DNA from: Phoronis australis
Taxonomy: Eukaryota > Phoronida > Phoronidae
DNA length: 64,000 bases
Direction: 5' to 3'
Assembly: GCA_002633005.1 (NCBI GenBank)
Contig: NMRA01000049.1
Coordinates: forward strand, 387,189-451,188
Shown: positions 10,768 through 23,900 of the stretch, piece after piece
How positions within the stretch are numbered: the stretch's first letter is position 1
Layout: every line of letters starts with the position of its first letter
The notes under the pieces: model-generated
Told to the model about the DNA's origin: nothing
Seen by the model: the letters and a program-made list of their open reading frames with translations, nothing else
Databases searched by the model: none
Translations under genes and position numbers: made by a program

Positions 10768-11687
10768 AAATCCTGAGACAGCGCATGCCAAACTTCCGTG
10801 AGCTGCTCATTCAATACAGGTTGTTCAAAGCCAATATGCAGACTAAGAAATCATCCAGCTGGGTACGTGATGTTTAATATGCTGACTTGTACATAATCAA
10901 CACTGTTATGTACAGTAATTTTATGGCCACATCAGCGTGAAAATGGTCTTGTATTGAATCACTCACAAAATGCACAGACAAGAGCTACATAAGAGCACAT
11001 AATATATGGCTGATGTAACGTTTAACATAGGTGTTACATTCCTGCATTTGGTGTTACTAGTAATTGCTACAGGGAGTAGCTGCCATTGTCTAACAATCAG
11101 GCTCCTTTCCCACACATTACAGTTGTCTACAACAACAGAATGACTAAACTGGACTAAAGTGATAGGTAGGTCCAATGAAACTAATCTGATTTTGTTAGTT
11201 GATGTACCGCATACCTGTGGCCAGAGTCTAGTACTAAAAATTGAACTTGAAATTATTTTGGAATTTTTCAGATTCTACTTTTGTGCTAACTCAAGTTAAG
11301 TGTCAATTACTATGTGCTCAAGTACATTATGTTTCATGCAGGAGTTTCTAGTCCAAATTCGCACTAGATGACCCCTAGATTCAAGCTAAAACGTTAGTTA
11401 ACTTGAGTAAACACTTGAAATCTCAAGTTCAGACTCTAGCCTTAAGAATGGAGTCGTTGTAAGTGCAAACTAGGATTGTATAGAGTTATCCAGGTGAGTC
11501 ATTATCTACTCGAGCATAGCGGTAGAATAATAGACACCTATCTTGAGTTCCCAAAAAGGTAGAATAGAAAATGCAAAAAGTGGTTTCAAGTTTGATTTCA
11601 AGTACAACGATTAAATCCTGACCAGGGTCTGGTTAAATCATAATATCCTGCATCAGTTTATCGTAACACACATAAAAGCATGCTTAC

Positions 11688-11933
11688 CAGTCTTTACTGT
11701 AAAGTCCAGTGGATCACTTTTAAGACTACCCTCTTGACTGATGGCAACAACTTGAATAGTGTAAGTTGAACCAGCAGCTAATTTATCAAATGTGTAAGTG
11801 GTGTGCGTGGTTGTGTTCACTCGAGAAGGGCTGGTTAGATTCACTTCATACTGCGCAGCTCCACTAGATGGCGCATTCCACGATACAGTAACAGAGTCTG
11901 AAGTACTGGAACTTGATGGTGTTGTGGGAGTGC
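11688..11933 (-). CDS. FN3 gene exon: fibronectin III module
   Basis: A 246-bp phase 1-1 exon (TTTTCTAG acceptor, GTAAGC donor). The product is TPTTPSSSSTSDSVTVSW, NAPSSGAAQYEVNLTSPS, then TYTFDKLAAGSTYTIQVVAI and SLKSDPLDFTVKT. The W in SVTVSW, the tyrosine strand YEV and the LxxGSxYTIQV turn are classic FN3. It is the first FN3 module in the chain, directly after the cysteine-containing module at 12411-12824. Confidence 0.92.
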
Positions 11934-12410
11934 CTAGAAAAAACGTCAACAAACTAGTAAACACACACTATAGCGATTCACCTCATGTCAATTAAACCAC
12001 AGAGTGACAGAAACAGCCAAAGCTTAATGGTGTACAGCAACAACGCATTGTAATTATTCACTTATTTTGCACAACAAAAATAGTTGTTGAAATTGTCGTT
12101 TCTCTATATTTTCAAAGAATGTAAACTTTGCTGCAAATATTAAAAACTATACTACATGTTGTTTTTGACATTTCACCACCACAATCCAAGCTAACAACAA
12201 ATTGAAATATGTACATTTTTGTTGAGAAATCTGACAAAACAAAACTTGATTTCTTTGCCATATTGTGAACATTTGAGCAGGTGGGGAATATTCGGAGTTT
12301 TAGTATTCAGCAAATTCAGCACTGCAAGGTAGTTATAAAACCAATTTAAAATACAGAAATGAACAGAAGACCAAGGCTTATGAAAACTTAATGTCAAAAA
12401 CTTGTCTTAC

Positions 12411-12824
12411 CCGGAATACACACAGTCTCTACCTTGATGCATTTTTTATCATTCGTTGTATTTGAATCCGCATACGCACTAGATACTGGCTTGACAGAAG
12501 CACACAAAAACTTGCTAGATTTACAAGCAGCTTTCAACACTGTTAATGAGACATCGCCTTGTAATGTAACAGGCGAGCTAGCGTTCAACCCCTGTGTCAG
12601 GTCAGATGATATGGTTGGTGTAATTGTAACACCAGGGATTTCATTGTCTCCAGTTGAAGTGTTACTAATCATGAAGTTGACAGCAAAGTTAGCACCGGTG
12701 CTACGGCTTGGGATGTCAACGTTTGTAGATACACTAAGTTGAAAGTTGAAACTTTTAGCAGCGCCCTCTGTTATCTTCTCATTGCTTGGCTGTAGTGTTA
12801 ATGATAAAGCACTAACATCTGCAT
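12411..12824 (-). CDS. FN3 gene exon: beta-rich module with four cysteines, not FN3
   Basis: A 414-bp phase 1-1 exon (acceptor TTATAG, donor GTAAGA) coding 138 residues, open with no stops. It begins DADVSALSLTLQPSNEKI, has alternating hydrophobic strands (SFNFQLSVST, NFAVNFMISN, GVTITPTI) and four cysteines in the C-terminal third: AACKSS, FLCASVKP, KKCIKV and TVCIPG, next to a SNTTNDKK turn. This resembles an immunoglobulin-like or CARDB-type beta sandwich as found in adhesion proteins, but I cannot assign a family. It precedes the FN3 modules, so it is probably the N-terminal ectodomain module. Confidence 0.75.
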
Positions 12825-13371
12825 CTATAACACAAAAAGAGCACAACTCTCAAAACAAAACAAAACAAAACAAAACAGTTGTGACGAAAAAGCATTCAGT
12901 TGGCATGAACTATCATAAGATTATAACTATATATTGGTAAATGAATCAAATAGGTGCTGAAATGTCGAGCAGTTACACACGGATAAGAATGTAAAATAGT
13001 AAAAATAAAACGATACAGTCTGTATCATACCCTTGATAAAGAGCGCATCACTCGAAACATGGGGAATTTTTTTAATATATTTTAGAACCGATGCTCGTCA
13101 TTTTATTTCTTCTATTTTTGCTGAACTATATATTTAGGAATGTTTACAAATTCATACGACAGAGCTATAAACCCATCCTTTGCTAGATTTAGGTTGTATC
13201 ATTTAAAGCCTAAAACTTTTCTTTTCTCATAATTAAGGTTCAAATTTTGAGCTTGGTAAGAACTGGCAGTTTAATGACCTTAGGTCAAAGTTCAAGGCTT
13301 TGATAATTACCACATACAGTTAGACATTTTTCGTCAAGCCCTCCCCCCATCCCCCAGTCAAATCAACTTAC

Positions 13372-13393
13372 CAAGTGCTGCCGTCCGGGAAGC
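13372..13393 (-). CDS. Candidate 22-bp microexon of the FN3 gene
   Basis: A very good acceptor (TTTTTTCAG) and a very good donor (GTAAGT) lie 22 bp apart. Read in phase 0 it codes ASRTAAL plus the first base of the aspartate codon completed by exon 12411-12824, so the phases fit on both sides if the exon at 13757-13872 is used. Splice signals and phase are the only support. Confidence 0.4.
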
Positions 13394-13756
13394 CTGAAAA
13401 AACAAACAGTCACCGTGAACATAAAGCACCAGTGCATCCTATCAGTATTACACTGTCAAACTTCACAAAGCTCACTCATACTCCATCAAATTACTTTTTA
13501 ACTTCCGATTAATCCCTTCAATATATAGTGCATTTTATCTCAAGTCTGCATTAAGTCTGCATCAGTGCAAACATTCAAGCTGATTAATCAGGTTTATATG
13601 CACCAAGGCCTGCTGTTACATAGTCATTTCTAGGAATATCACAGCACCCTCTTTAATTCTGTGGCATTTACCCACAATGCTATGCTCCCTTAGACTACTT
13701 GGTCCACCACGTCATTCAAGAACTGTTAGTACTGTGCTATAATGCACTTTGCTCAC

Positions 13757-13872
13757 CTCAATTTCCAGGTGCTGCCTCCTCCAGTTACACAGCAAAACAG
13801 CAGAATTAATGAGAAGCACAATACTGGCCACAATGTTCAAAACTTGTAGGTTGTAGAGGTCACATTTCTTGT
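13757..13872 (-). CDS. Candidate exon with hydrophobic segment, upstream in the FN3 gene
   Basis: The minus strand reads KKCDLYNLQ, then VLNIVASIVLLINSAVLLC, then NWRRQHLEIE, followed by a GTGAGC donor. The acceptor (AAAACCAG) is weak. The 19-residue hydrophobic stretch with basic flanks could be a membrane anchor or signal anchor. Its phase-0 end fits the microexon at 13372-13393. A related but diverged stretch without the same reading frame lies near 16270-16340, so this may instead be part of a dispersed repeat. Confidence 0.25.
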
Positions 13873-13899
13873 CTGGTTTTCAAAATTCAAAAACCTAAC

Positions 13900-16590
13900 C
13901 ACGGCTACTTTTCACAAACTGCTCGAAGATGCTTTTTAAACTTTTCAAAACAAGAATTTAAAAAATACTATTGTCACCCCTAGTGTGCTTATGACAGATC
14001 TGATTAGCTAGAGAAGGATAACATCTGCAGCCAGTAGCCTCCAATGTAGTTGCCTATTACTGCATGGTGTCTTTTGATCATTGCGGCAGATTTCGCGGCA
14101 CGCAAACCAGCCGAGTTGCCCAATCAACACCTAAATCCAATTCCAAACTGGATTTTTTGATTCTGAAATTTTGGACACAGTCGAATGTGGCATTCACAAT
14201 ATTTCTCAAATTTCACACATCAATTTTGGCAACATTGGCCATAATTCTCAAATTTCAGACAGCGCACTTTTATGCATGATCGGAGGTTGAATGTAAATCT
14301 GGAATATCATCGAGTATCGGTGATTATTTACACATCATTTAAAACTGCCCCCCCCCCTGTGTATTGTATTAATTGATGTTGCAGTCTATAGTTATTAATG
14401 TGGACGTTTTGTGTATACCTTGCACATTTTCTTAGCAGCCATAATTATGTACTCAAAATATTTGCCACCCATGATCGTGGTTTCACTATGTCAATAAAAT
14501 ATTGTGTAACCAAGTGAGATCCTGGGTTCAAATTTTCCAGCGAACCTGCAGCCCACTAACCTTCCTTCCGGCGCCCCGACCTTCACTATACCATGCATAC
14601 AAATCAATGAAACGATATTGTAAGCGTCAAGGAAAAACAGAGTTAGTGAAAAGCATAAATCAATGTCCTAGTTTGTTGTGCAGTATACGTTAAAAATATT
14701 CATTTTGAAAATATATCAGATCTTTACGTCTCCTTACTGACATTCTACTTACTAGCCTAGTTGGTATTCTACATGAAATGTTTGGGCTCTCTTGCAGCAA
14801 GGTTAAGAATTTTGAAACCATCTAAATCAGACCTATGGCATGTGATTTGAAAAATGAAACCTGGGTCCGTGGTGGAGATCGAGCTAAATCCGCATAGATC
14901 AATCTAAATCCGCATACATGCATAAAAATCAATTGAATTTATTCACCAGTGGACAGCACTGCTACTGGGCCAGTGAATATAGGACAGATAAAATTACAAC
15001 AGCAATGCCAAGAATGATTATCAGGACGATCCGCTTTTATATTAAAAGACAAGTAGCGTCGAAGAAGCTAACGCAAATGTAGCTGGCTACTTGAACAGTC
15101 ACTTGCATGTGGTGGTGTTTATGTTAAAACTAGGTAGGCTCTACCTCGGTTAAATTGTGATCTGACCTACTGCTATGTTTCGGAATAAAAATTCCAAACT
15201 TTTATAGATTGAATAAACCCCAGTCACATAAAGCAACAGTTCTATAATTGTCAAATAAATGCCCGGACACGTCAGCAAGCGAGTAAAGACCGCGGGGACC
15301 TTATTTACATGCATCTCGTGGTGGGAATGCTGTTTCGCTAAGATCTATTTGAGTGACAGGTGACTAATAAGCATGTCGCACGCGCTGCCCCAGAGACAAT
15401 CCAGGGTTACATTATAATGTAGTCACGTCGTCAGTGTTTGGTTTGCCAACAGTTTCACATCAGTCAAGGCATGTTACACGACAAATATGTTATATTTCCT
15501 ATCACAAAGTTTGGATAGTCGACTTGTGTTCAGAACCAGTAAAATTATGTGAATTTCTTGCCAGCAATAATGATCACAAATCTGCGCAGCTGCTCAAACG
15601 GTCAAAAACTGCAAATCGAAACATTGTAGGGACCTGACCGCATAAATTCTGAGATTTCAGACACTGTCGATTTTGATGTCTTTCTCATTCTCAAATTTGG
15701 GATGACCAATATTGTCTATTTCTAAAATTTCCGACAGGTTCAAAATATTTATTTCTTCACTGTCCTAAATTTGGGAATTTTTACCGTAGACACTATGCAT
15801 TTTACTACCTCAGAAGCGAGTTGAATCCAGAATGTGAGAATTGCTCTGAATATTCAACAAGTGAAAAATGTTTATCCAAGAACACAACTGTCCATAACAT
15901 GACTGCCATACTTGTGAAGAATTGATATTTTCTTAACAATGAATTTTCAAAACGCTCGGCAACACTAGCGTTTGGGCTGATCTTTTTACGACCAGTACAT
16001 ACATGGAAGCAGACCTCAAATGCAGGATTTCCCACCAAGCAACAGAAATATCAGCCATTAAATAACAATGTCATCAATCTGAATATTCAATTTTGAGCTT
16101 GATGGCAGATCTTCACTATTAGAAGGTAAATAAAAAATGTGAGGTATAGTTCCCTCAACCATGGTCTTAATCACTGACTGGATTAAGGTGTGATTTCATA
16201 ATAAGTTAAAAAGAAGTTCTTGAAACAGTTGCAAATTTCCATCATCATGAAAAAACATGAAAAATCATGATCCAACTCACCACCACAGCCACAATGCACA
16301 AACACAATGAGAATGAGGTCATATTTCTTCTCACTGAATTGTCATCTTCTGAAAACAAGACAAAAGGAAAGTGTTTATATGAGCCAAGTGAGTGGTTTGC
16401 ATACAACGTAAATCTATACAAGGGATGTCATCATCATTATTTTAAACATTTCCACAAAAGGGAAAACTGCTTGACTGAAAAATAAAATACGGAAGTTCTA
16501 AGGGACAAAAAGCAAGTCTCCAATGCTCTCCTGAATAGGAACACACCTACGTTCATTGTGATTCTTCACACAGTTAGGAGGAAACAAGAA
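13900..16590. other. No gene seen; AT-rich DNA with a diffuse repeat
   Basis: No ORF with family-like content. Two stretches (about 14120-14280 and 15640-15790) share a loosely repeated motif of the type TTCTCAAATTTCAGACAG, which also occurs near 63160-63500. A run of nine C lies near 14348. A short direct repeat (CTAAATCCGCATA twice) lies at 14884-14920. Confidence 0.4.
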
Positions 16591-16599
16591 GGCAGGCAA

Positions 16600-17160
16600 C
16601 AAAGAACAGACACGGAAAAAGTAAATTAAGGTTACTACGTATCACCAGGTAGGTCAAATTCATCTGAAATTGGACACTGGTATTGTCATCTAGGTGATAG
16701 AAACTAATTTTGGCAAATTTCCTGTACACTCATCAAGGAACTTGATAATCAAAGCAAATGAAAAGGAAACCAAAATTTACACTGGAGGACATTATAGTCA
16801 GATTAGTCCTCAGATCCATGTCAGTTGTACTCTACTCAACAGAAACACTAAATACCACATCTTATGAAGTCATCCACCAAAGGAACTTGGTAGATATTTA
16901 TAGAAAACTGCCACTAGGGGGTGCCACAATATTCTGACAAAACTGGAACGGCATTGCAGTCACCTCAATGTAAGCTTATCCGCTAAAGTTCATGAAAATC
17001 CTACAAAAAACTAATGGCAGCAGTTGTCGGATCAGTTTGAAGCTAAATGCAGGATTAATTAATGAGCAAATCAAAATAAGAACACTTCTGCCAAACCTCA
17101 TGAAGATTCTGCAGCTTTAAGCTAAGACATACAGCAACAGACGGCGAACACAACAAAATG
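16600..17160 (+). repeat. Degenerate second copy of the CTCF-like 140-bp repeat
   Basis: About four diverged monomers related to the 2790-6150 array: ACCAGGTAGGTCAAATTCATCTGAAATTGG split over 16643-16673, a CAGATCCATGTCAGTTG segment, the core GCCACTAGGGGGTGCCACA near 16911, and CATGAAAATCCTAC near 17000. Same orientation as the main array. Confidence 0.7.
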
Positions 17161-20100
17161 CTTATTTAATAAAACATATTCTTCACTATATCATTTCAAG
17201 TGCAACAATACACAATACACATAAGAAACTCCTTTGTTGCAAAAATGAGCCATTACCTAAAGAGCACTGAGCCGTAAACCCATATGAACAGCACCAGCAG
17301 GAAAAATTCCTTCCCCAATGTTAATGACCAACTCCAAAGCCAAACTTTAAAGTGTCTCAACCCATAGGAACAGAATCACCCCACACTGTACACAGCAACT
17401 GTTGAAGATCGCAGGCATTATTACATGAGCAACATTTGACTGGCCATGTAGACATGAACCTGTTCCAGTGTGGGTGCATGAGAAGGGGTGGTTAAATCTA
17501 GATAACACCTCTATGCAGCTACTTCCACATAACTCATATGATTGATATATCTATTCTACTTGCACATAAGCATGACACAACATCCCTTACCTGGAATATT
17601 GCAAAACCTCTGAGAATCAAATCAAAAAGACCGCCAGGTGAGCTGCAGAGACAGGATTGTGATAAACATGTCCAGTTACCAGCATCATGCACACTTATGT
17701 GTACACACCTTATAACCAACATGCTGAACAAAGCCAATCACAACAATAGCAGAATAGACTGCTATGAACAGGACAATGAAGTGGGACAGACAACAAATCA
17801 GTACATTTGGGATGCTGGGCTGAACAGGTCAACTACCAGGAAATAACTAGAGCCTGTTCAGCAGTCTGTACAAAGTGACTACAACCCTTAACTTCCTTAT
17901 GGGTCATGAATGAATCCAATCAATATCAAACTTAAAAAACCATAACTACAAAGTTTAATGGAGATTAAATTCCCAGAAAAATGATCCCACCAGGCTCAAA
18001 AATGCGACACTGCTGAACCACAAAAACATTCACAGTGCTTTGGGCATGAGGTGAAAAAGCATGTAGACTACAGGGGCAATGTGTACTTTACATTTTCCTG
18101 AACTTCAGCTGTGTATGTTTAAATAAAAGAAATCAAACACAACCACTTACAGGCCACCAAGCAATTAACAATGGGAAGGGAATTCAGGGGCCACCTACTT
18201 ATATGAAAAAGAGCTGCATTCAACAGCTGATTAAGGTCATCAATCTTAGTGAGCACTGGTTTAATGCATCATGAGATTCTTAGCATGGTGAAAACAGATT
18301 ACTTAAATTGCTAAATTATCAGAGAATTTTGCCCACAGAGTCGCAGTAAACACTAACCATTGTTTTGGTCATGATCAAAAATACCGGCTTCACTTATAAA
18401 AACACATACAAGAGGGCTGTAGTGCACTAGATGTTGCGAAACCAAAACCTTGTTATCAAAAAAATTCACTACGCAAAAGCAGAACGTTTATCCGAATCAG
18501 TTTGTCGACATAGTAGACTTCAAATGACCTGCAATGATCTGCACTATGATAGTGAAATACACAACGAAAACATTTCTTTTGGCTTTATCGCCTTTGGTCA
18601 ACAACTCACACCTAGCAATGCCTCTCAACCTGATACAAAAAATTATTTAGTCTCCTCCTCGGTTTGCACCGTCTTACTAGAGGAATTCATTGTAATCTGA
18701 ATTCGACCGTGTCCATGGTTTAAAAAATTTTGTCAGTGCTTTTACCGCATCTTCATATACGTTGTCTCCTACATAACATCCAAGCATGAGAAAATTCCCC
18801 ACACTTCTTGTCATGCATAATGCAACAGCAATGCTGTCAGTGTCCATGATACCAAATGCCAGTAAGAAATTGTCAAAACACCTTGACCCATAATTCCCAA
18901 CGTGCAAACTGGATCGAGACGTCCCCTAACCCAAGCTGCTCAAATGTAGGTAACCCACCCAAAGCCATCTTACTGTTCATTACTGTCTTATATACTAATA
19001 AATAAATCTAATAAACATCTTCGTTACCACTGCTGTGTAAATGGCCAAATGTGGATAATAATCGACGTTCCGTAAAGAAAAAAAAAACAACTGTATTCGA
19101 GATGGTGGAACTAACTTACTACAGAGATCGCCATGAGGCGCACTGCACTGCCTGTTTTGCTATCGGCATCCACATGTGATATGTTGCCTAGTCAATATAT
19201 TCAAAACATCATTTCCATAATTGGCACTATTTTAAAGAGGTTAAATGATCTGAGTAAGTGGACTGATGCATGCATGTTACAGGCCTCTCAACAGCTTAAC
19301 ACAAAAAGTAGGGGACAGTGGGATAAGGAAATTGCACAGATAGTATTTTAAGGCCAGGTTCCATATCAATAATGCAAAAATATTTCATTGAAAAACTATG
19401 TTTGTTCACTGAGAAAAGGGTCACATAATTGCTTTAAAAGTTTAAGTTTATGTATCTTAGAGATTGACATAAAGCTTCAGATAGACACTGGCTTGCAATA
19501 AAACACTGGGTATCCAGCTATACGAGTCTCTGGACAACAGTTTCCAAACATTGCAAGAATATAACTACTGTATAAAGGCCACTTTTTATTGAACATTCAC
19601 AGGCTAGCTCGTAAGCCTGATTATGGTGAAGGCAGCAGACCACGACAGGTGGGGTGAGTGTTTAATTACTGGAGTGTTGTTGAAAGCAGTGTATTTTAGA
19701 ACAGGCCGACTATAGCCCTGTACAGGCACTGAAGGACACTTAGCCACGTTAATCAATATGGCATGTCCAAGGCAAGGGTATTGTACCTTAGAGTTAGACT
19801 TGAGAAATATGTAGCACATCGAATAAATTTTGACAGAAAATAACAAAAAATAAGAATTTGAAAAAAAAAATTTGGAACATTGTATTCAGGGCACGTTGGG
19901 AGACGTAACGGTAAGTGTTTACACAACTGTTTAACTATTTACTTTAGGTACGTTAATTAGAGCTTAATCATATAAACTAACCTGGTGATCTAATCTAGTC
20001 AGGGAGGTTGTTGTCCTAGACATGCCACGAGGAATCCCACCACAGATTGTGCTAGACTGTTTGATCAAGAGATCCTACACAACACGCAAAATCCCGAATT

Positions 20101-21390
20101 GAGAAACGAAAGTGAGAATGAAACAGCAGCGGTAGCCTAGGTCAACTATACACAGCAGACACTTGACAGTGTTACCCGTTAGACTAGGCAATGACCACCC
20201 GTAGACTAGAGTTAAACTGTGGCTATAGCCTACTTACACGAAACCTTTGAAAAAAACAGTAATCGGAAATAAAGGAGCAGTAATATAAAAAACTCAAGGA
20301 GCCGAAGTCAGTGGGTTATCACGTACTACGCGAGGTAACCAGTCCGGATAAGCTGATGATAAGCGCGAAGATACTGAACGAGGAAATGAAAACAGATTGG
20401 CCTACTTGTTGCTCCATGAACTTCGACATGAACCTCAGTTAATAAAGGTTATGCAGCTCCTACTACATTCTTCTAAGTCCAAATTTAAACCGAATTCGAC
20501 AGCAAAAACCAACTGTTATCAAGATGATGTGTTATCAACCAGTTTTTAAACTTTACTGCTTACCGAAGTTCACTTGCACCGCATACCATGTCTATGCGCG
20601 CTGACAGTGCTACCTGTGGGTAAACAGACACACTTCACTTTCTGTCCTCAACGTGGCTTCAGTGTCAGTGAAGGCCCGGGGTCAATAAAAGGAGTTTAGT
20701 ACAACTGTACTATACTACTTGGTTTGAGTCCCAAGTGGCCTTGCGTATTAGACAAAAGATCTCACTGACTAAGAGGAAAAACATAAATGCTAACTTTTTG
20801 TAAAATTAAACTGCTGTAAATTAGTTTTTCAAAACTTTTCTCCTATCGGATACATTTTCTTTTGACATACATGTGTATGGAACACTCGTTCCACAATTGC
20901 CATCCAAAATATCGTAACGGTGAAAACAGTGGTCACTGCATTATCAAATAAATGAACAACTTAAAGAGGTGTGGAACGCGAAAGCTCGCAAAACATCGTT
21001 TTAAATAGTCTGGGACAAATCTAGTATATAGGGGATGTTAACATAAGAGTTATTCACTTTGAGCCTGAGTATTGCAAGAATTTTTAGAAGAAATTGTCAA
21101 ATTCACTATTTTTGAAACACAGACGAAATATAAATTTTTTCATTCAAATTTTCAGTTTCTCTGCTCCAAATAATGTATAGGCGAGATGCGCTCAAAGGAG
21201 TCCGACTCCAGTCAGGCTGACTGGCTGCTGCTTCAAATCGCAACTAATTTGTTTACACCAAAGGTCAATGGTCACATTTTCATCGCAAGGGATATCTGCC
21301 ACGCCTATGTGTTGCCGTACGAAGTAAGGAGAGCTGCTTTGCCATGCAAGAGAAAAATCGACTAAGTGGACAGCAGATATCTTTTTGAAA
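17160..21390. other. No gene recognised
   Basis: Only short ORFs without family-like content. The minus-strand ORF at 18677-18907 (76 codons) has fairly protein-like composition but no recognised motif and no supporting exons. No repeat with a partner inside the window was noticed. Confidence 0.4.
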
Positions 21391-21391
21391 T

Positions 21392-21499
21392 ATGAAATCC
21401 GTTGTCACGAAGAGAAATTCAAAATTTGGCGAAGTGGGCAAAAAGGTCCGCCTCAGAGAAACAAAAAATTCCGAGAAAAACGAGGCAAAACTCCACTGA
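21392..21499 (+). other. Small ORF sharing a coding-like block with 52.3 kb
   Basis: An ATG opens 35 codons: MKSVVTKRNSKFGEV, then GKKVRLRETK and a lysine/glutamate-rich end, closed by TGA. Positions 21430-21466 are identical over 37 bases to 52329-52365, and both are open in the same frame there. Downstream sequence diverges. It may be a first exon, a retrocopy or part of a repeat; the product is very basic and unrecognised. Confidence 0.35.
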
Positions 21500-23750
21500 A
21501 AAGACGCAGACGCACAGTTTACAGTTTCGAACGGTAGTACCCCGTTTTTTTTGGTGCTACCGATATTTTTTCGAGCCCTCCCACATTGAAGGCTGGGTGC
21601 GTGCATGCTTTTCTATCCTTCCCACCACTTCCCTTATCTGATAGGCAGCGCGCCGGCTCAGCCGGAAAATTTAGAACTCTTTTCTCACGCACGTTTGACC
21701 CTCTCACTGATTCAAATGTCCCCGATCCAACTGAGGAAGCACCAGTTTTCGCTTCTCAGTCACGGACATGATATTCTTTGCTTGTAAGCAGACCAGCCTA
21801 GCTCCCACACGGTGGCCAGCACGCTGTTATTTTCTCTGCCTTAGTGCATATTACTAAAAAGCAAGGTATGTACATTTCCCTTGCCGGGCGACACAATTGA
21901 GCACACAATGCTTCACTCACGCACGTGTTTCCCCTCTCACAGATACAAATCACCTATCCGCACCGCTTTGTCGATTGCGTCTAAAGAAACATTTCGTTGG
22001 CGCACTCCCCGATCGACAAAGGCTCCTTTGCCCGGTTACATGAAACAGTATCAAAACAGTGATATATTTACATTCGTAATCATATGTCATAGCAATCAGT
22101 TTTTCAATTTATGTATTTGTGTAAAATAATTGTATATAGATTTCTTTGTACTTATTTAATCTAGATACAATGCCTCTTGGCGCTTTCTGAGCATATTCAT
22201 TGTACTGATTCATTGTATTGAAGATTTCATAATAAACATTTATAAAAAAGTTCCATACAGGGACTCAGCTAAGTTCCCTAAATGTTTTGCATTTTTTTTT
22301 CGTTCGTTACACACAGATGTAACATCTATCTATAATTTTATCTTCATTATGAGCTTTTTGACTAATGACATTTTCTAATAATGTTAACTAAAAACCGAGC
22401 CCTTAAGTCTGTCAAAATAATTAGGTATTTACTAGTCATTAAATTAGGTGCGTTGCATGAAAAGTTCCCTGTTTATTTTCACTATTATTGAGAATGTAAC
22501 GTAAATTACAAACTCGATTTGTACCAAAATCAAAAATTGACTTTTTAATGAAACTCAAATAGCATCAGAATGGACAATCAGTGTTTTCACAAGCCCACAA
22601 ATACGCAATAGATTTTGGGAACTAAGTTAGTTGAGCCCCTGTTTGGGACTGTTTCTAAAGATATTCAAATACTTCAAGTAAAGGCTTTTTGACTTCATGC
22701 CAGAAACATTTATATAATTTACAATTTAACCAGTCATTTCCTGGAGACGTTGTTGTTTTTACAAACTTCAAAACATTCCCCCTCGCTTAAAAAGTCGTCC
22801 AGTTGCTAAATATCACTGGGGTATTTCTTTTGTGAAGGGTATAGGAGTTGGAGTTCCATTTGACAAATTGTGAAAACAGTGGATTAATTTGATCATGGTT
22901 TTAAGTGCCGTACACAGACTTGCCCTAGAACAAGTTACTCCTGGAACGGGTTCTCGCTAGGTTTGAGTGCTGTGTGAACGCTGTTAACTAGCGCAAGTCA
23001 TCGCACAAAAAAAGTGGGACAAGTTGAACTAGTGTAAGTTGTTCTTGGGTAGGCTAATTTGTGTGGATAGGTAAAGCAAGTTGTTCTAGGGTAACTTGTG
23101 CCACTTCTTATTCCTGTACAGGCGGTGTTCTCTTGCGGCCGTATTCACGTATGTTCATTGTCGCGCAGAGTGACATCTTCCGCATTATCCTTGTTATCGG
23201 ATGTGTGTGTGTATGTGGACGCTAGTGCAAGTTGTTCTGGTGTAGCCTGTGTGTGGATGGGAATTTAGACTGCCTATGTAAACGAAGCAAGAAAAACTAA
23301 GCATCTTTCCTGTCCTCAATGAACTGGAATTTAGGCTTCATCGTATGCCCACGAGATCCTTTATTTTGTAATACTTCCAGATCAGTTTTTGGTCTCTCCA
23401 AATTCTGAACAATTCCCAAACCAGCTCTACCTTCACACATTTCTGTCCTGTTAATTTACTTTTCCCTAAAGTCTGCAGCTTTATCTTCTGACTCGAGCGC
23501 TCACATGCACACTCTGCGTAATACGTGCACCCAAGCATAATATGCGCGTGCTGAAAAACTTTGAACTGAATAGGTCCAGCCATGGCCCCGTTGTGCTACG
23601 CCTGTTCACTGAGATAACAAGCGCTTTGACAAAAATCGATGTCTAAAAATCACAGGTGCGAAAGTTTTAACAGAGTGGCAGTGCTACCAGAATCACTGAA
23701 GTTGAGGCTCTTACTCAGCTCACAAATTGGCTAAAATGCTAGTCTAAAGA
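21500..23750. other. No gene recognised; weak internal repeats
   Basis: A 45-bp stretch (CTCACGCACGT, CCCTCTCAC, then AAAT and a CC/GAT motif) occurs near 21683 and again near 21916. At 22915-23250 the words ACAAGTT, GTGCAAGTTGTTCT and GTGTGGA recur, as in the end of a transposon, but no ends could be defined. Confidence 0.35.
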
Positions 23751-23814
23751 AAACACTTAAATCTGCACTCGGTACCTGTAATGGTTTGTGCATCTTAGAC
23801 ATGGCAGTGCAGCT

Positions 23815-23900
23815 GCGGACGCCGGACGCCCGACGAACAAAGATGACGGCGATGTGCGCCTAGATATGAATATATGAGGGCACGCGGGCATAAAAATGAA
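23815..23900 (+). repeat. Fragment matching the tail of the CTCF-like array
   Basis: Carries GGACGCC, GACGAAC, GATGACGGC, a CGCCTAGATATG stretch and GGCATAAAAATG in the same order as 6050-6130 (GGACGCC, GACGGACGG, GATGACGGCATA, CCACCTATAAATATG, GTATAAAAATGG). This is the boundary end of the repeat family, without the cores. Confidence 0.5.

Noticed and set aside
11862-11880. CTCF-like CCACTAGATGGCGC inside the FN3 exon at 11688-11933
   Set aside because: It lies in coding sequence (minus-strand NAPSSG) with no surrounding repeat monomer; probably coincidence.
16262-16345. Membrane-segment-like minus-strand stretch similar to 13757-13872
   Set aside because: DNA similarity to the 13.8-kb exon exists, but the aligned frame is not hydrophobic and splice signals are poor; more likely a shared repeat.
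18677-18907. 76-codon minus-strand ORF with protein-like composition
   Set aside because: No recognised motif, no splice partners, no repeat context.
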